From CADEFX01 sp050260355 (GTDB lineage Bacteria > Pseudomonadota > Alphaproteobacteria > Rhizobiales > Hyphomicrobiaceae), in assembly GCA_050260355.1 (NCBI GenBank), contig JBLNBZ010000106.1, positions 1 through 38,324 on the forward strand: a DNA stretch of 38,324 bases. The letters are read 5' to 3'. Below, piece by piece: positions 36,759 to 38,324 of this stretch. The notes under the pieces are model-generated. The model saw nothing but the letters and a program-made list of their open reading frames with translations. It did not search any database and had not been told where the DNA came from. How positions within the stretch are numbered: the first letter of the stretch is position 1; each line of letters begins with the position of its first letter. Made by a program: the position numbers and the translations under genes.

Positions 36759-37364
36759 TCAGCGGTTGAGCACGACCACCAGCGCTTTGACGTTGCCGCC
36801 GTTCTCGCCGATGTAGCTCTCGAACAGCTTTTTCAGGAACGGCGTCATCCAAAAGCCGTAGACCATGGCGTCGCGCACACGGTAGGTGTTGCCGTACTTC
36901 GTGAGCAGCCAGCGGACGTCATAGGTCGTTCCGTCGCGCAAGGTGATCTTGCTGTCGACCATGAGGCCGTTGGCGCCCTCGATGCTGGGGGAGATGATCT
37001 CGTAGCGGGCGACAGGATACTTGGGGGCCTCCGTTGCCGCATAGCGGCCTAGAAACCGAACCATGCCGTTGAGATAGAGCGGGCGGTCGGTGTTGGCGAG
37101 CTGGGCGCGATAGTTGCCCAGCGAGTAGCTGCCGATATAGGAGACGTCGCCATAGCGCTGGATGACGTTGGAGATGAGCTGCGGCGACTTCGCCCGTGTC
37201 GCCACGAGCAGCTCATTGGCCAGGCGCTGCATGAACTGCACGGCCGGGTCGGCGGCAGCCGGCGACGAGATCAGCGGCAGGAGAAGAAAAAGGGCTGCAA
37301 AGACCGGCGCCAGGACCCTGCCACGCGCCGATTCCACGTTCCGCCACTGTGCCTTGCGACCCAT
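36759..37364 (-). CDS. MlaC/Ttg2D-like periplasmic lipid-binding protein
   Basis: The 201-residue protein matches the MlaC/Ttg2 (toluene tolerance) family, soluble carriers that shuttle phospholipid or hopanoid-like lipid between outer and inner membranes. A signal peptide ends about AAA|D (after residue 38). The mature protein has PAVQFMQRLANELLVATRAK, VRFLGRYAATEAPKYP, and the typical YDVRWLLTKYGNTYRVRDAMVYGFWMTPFLKKLFESYI pattern, seen as adjacent blocks up to the C-terminus. GAGGGA lies six bases before ATG 37364, supporting this start over an open frame to 37544. No mlaEFD or MCE gene is nearby, so it is an orphan in this window. The C-terminal block keeps the family's late conserved features, though the sequence is diverged from E. 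coli MlaC. Confidence 0.85.
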   Translation of the reverse strand: MGRKAQWRNVESARGRVLAPVFAALFLLLPLISSPAAADPAVQFMQRLANELLVATRAKSPQLISNVIQRYGDVSYIGSYSLGNYRAQLANTDRPLYLNGMVRFLGRYAATEAPKYPVARYEIISPSIEGANGLMVDSKITLRDGTTYDVRWLLTKYGNTYRVRDAMVYGFWMTPFLKKLFESYIGENGGNVKALVVVLNR

Positions 37365-37518
37365 GCGATATCCCTCGTTATCGGTCCCGGCTGCCCCAAG
37401 GTCAGGTTCGCGATGCGCGCGAAGAGCGGCAATGGAGCACGGCCCCCCGCGCCTCGTCAAAGGGCTTAGTCGACCCGGGTAAATCTGGCGTTGCTTCAAG
37501 GCATTGCCGTGGCGTCGT

Positions 37519-37547
37519 TTGCCCCTGCAGGCGGTCCGGGGCATGAT
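37519..37547 (+). promoter_or_regulatory. Candidate promoter for the hydrolase gene
   Basis: TTGCCC (37519-37524) is followed after 17 bases by CATGAT (37542-37547), about 45 bases before ATG 37592. Both hexamers match consensus at about four positions. Confidence 0.3.
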
Positions 37548-37591
37548 CGGCCGGGGAAAAATACCAAAGGACGACAGGAGGAGCCGCCGCC

Positions 37592-38324
37592 ATGCCCTAC
37601 GCGAAAAGCAAGCAGGCCAATATCTACTTCGAGGAGACGGGGCATGGAACCCCGATCCTGTTCCTGCACGAGTTTGCCGGCGATCATCGCAGTTGGGCCG
37701 ACCAGGTGCGTTACTTCAGCCGCGGCTATCGCTGCATCAGCATGGCGGCGCGTGGCTATCCTCCCTCGGACGTTCCGGAGGGGGACGATGCCTATGGGCA
37801 GGAGCTTGCCAATCTCGATGCCATCGCGGTGCTCGATCATCTGCAGATCGACCGCGCGCACGTCGTCGGCCTCAGCATGGGGGGCTATACAGCCCTGCAG
37901 CTCGCCATTCATTTCCCCGACCGGCTGCGCTCGGCCGTTCCCGCGGGCGCGGGGTCGGGATCGCATCCCTCGACCCGCAAGCAGTTCCTGGAGGAGGCCC
38001 TCGCCAGCTCGCGCCTCATGGAGAAAGCGAGCAAGCTCGCCGCGGAGCAGATGGGCCTGGGGCCGACGCGCGTCCAGCTTCTGAACAAGGACCCGCAAGG
38101 CTGGCGCACCTTCGTGCAGCACCTCGGCGAGCATCCGCCCACGGGCTCCGCGCGTGTGATGCGCAACGTGCAGGGCAAGCGGCCATCGCTCTACGAGCTG
38201 GAGCAGCAACTCAGGGCCGTGAAGGTTCCGATCCTGCTGATCGTGGGAGACGAGGACGAGCCCTGTCTCGACGCCAACCTGTTCATGAAGCGCATCATGC
38301 CGAGTGCGCAGCTTGCCATCCTGC
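37592..38324 (+). CDS. Alpha/beta hydrolase, 3' end beyond the window
   Basis: The 244 codons present are a classic alpha/beta hydrolase, truncated only by the window edge. The oxyanion region is ILFLHEFAGDHRSW, the nucleophile elbow is VVGLSMGGYTAL with the catalytic serine at about residue 94, and VPILLIVGDEDEP holds the acid at about residue 218. The catalytic histidine should lie just beyond the end. It resembles the 3-oxoadipate enol-lactonase / C-C bond hydrolase group used in aromatic degradation, which fits a catabolic island, but this is a broad family and the substrate is not predicted. AGGAGGA 11 bases upstream makes ATG 37592 very likely. It diverges from the MlaC-like gene. Confidence 0.88.
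   Translation, partial: MPYAKSKQANIYFEETGHGTPILFLHEFAGDHRSWADQVRYFSRGYRCISMAARGYPPSDVPEGDDAYGQELANLDAIAVLDHLQIDRAHVVGLSMGGYTALQLAIHFPDRLRSAVPAGAGSGSHPSTRKQFLEEALASSRLMEKASKLAAEQMGLGPTRVQLLNKDPQGWRTFVQHLGEHPPTGSARVMRNVQGKRPSLYELEQQLRAVKVPILLIVGDEDEPCLDANLFMKRIMPSAQLAIL

Overview
The window is a GC-rich stretch, roughly two thirds G+C, from a bacterial chromosome with dense genes on both strands. Several features point to an alphaproteobacterium, most likely in the order Hyphomicrobiales: a eukaryote-like NADP isocitrate dehydrogenase, an F1-ATPase inhibitor zeta subunit (DUF1476) divergent from purC, the purC-purS-purQ / purL-bolA-grxD set, and many ABC and TRAP uptake genes. I saw no tRNA, rRNA, CRISPR array, transposase, integrase or plasmid gene. 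Names are assigned from sequence motifs and remembered family patterns; no searches were run.

Region 1 (1-5,050) is housekeeping: the 5' part of icd (cut by the window edge), a tRNA methyltransferase TrmJ with an unusual N-terminal extension, a small secreted protein of unknown function, ribosomal protein S4 (rpsD) and a double-domain PqiA-like membrane protein.

Region 2 (5,170-13,690) is the purine block. grxD, bolA and purL lie together, as do purQ, purS and purC, all on the minus strand. Between the two parts sit an MFS exporter, a proline-racemase-family enzyme with Ser/Thr in place of both catalytic cysteines, and a 61-residue protein on the plus strand. The zeta subunit gene diverges from purC.

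Region 3 (13,700-22,410) is mixed: a small membrane protein with an inverted-repeat operator candidate, an RBBP9-type hydrolase, a GST, a methyltransferase fused to a degenerate glycosyltransferase-like domain, a YfcE-like phosphoesterase coupled to purB, an AidB-type acyl-CoA dehydrogenase, a MarR regulator and an AraC-type regulator.

Region 4 (22,430-38,324) looks like a catabolic and uptake island. A ThDP-dependent enzyme diverges from a Rieske oxygenase. Next is a six-gene operon, livG - acyl-CoA ligase - livH - livM - livK - livF, followed by an SDR dehydrogenase. On the opposite strand are a TAXI binding protein with a fused TRAP permease, and an MlaC-like periplasmic protein. An alpha/beta hydrolase runs off the right edge. 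The likely logic is import of a carboxylic acid, CoA activation, and oxidation or cleavage by the neighbouring enzymes. The substrate cannot be read from sequence alone. No clearly new multi-gene system is evident; the best leads are the domain fusions, the altered racemase active site, the regulatory repeats and the unknown substrate of this island.
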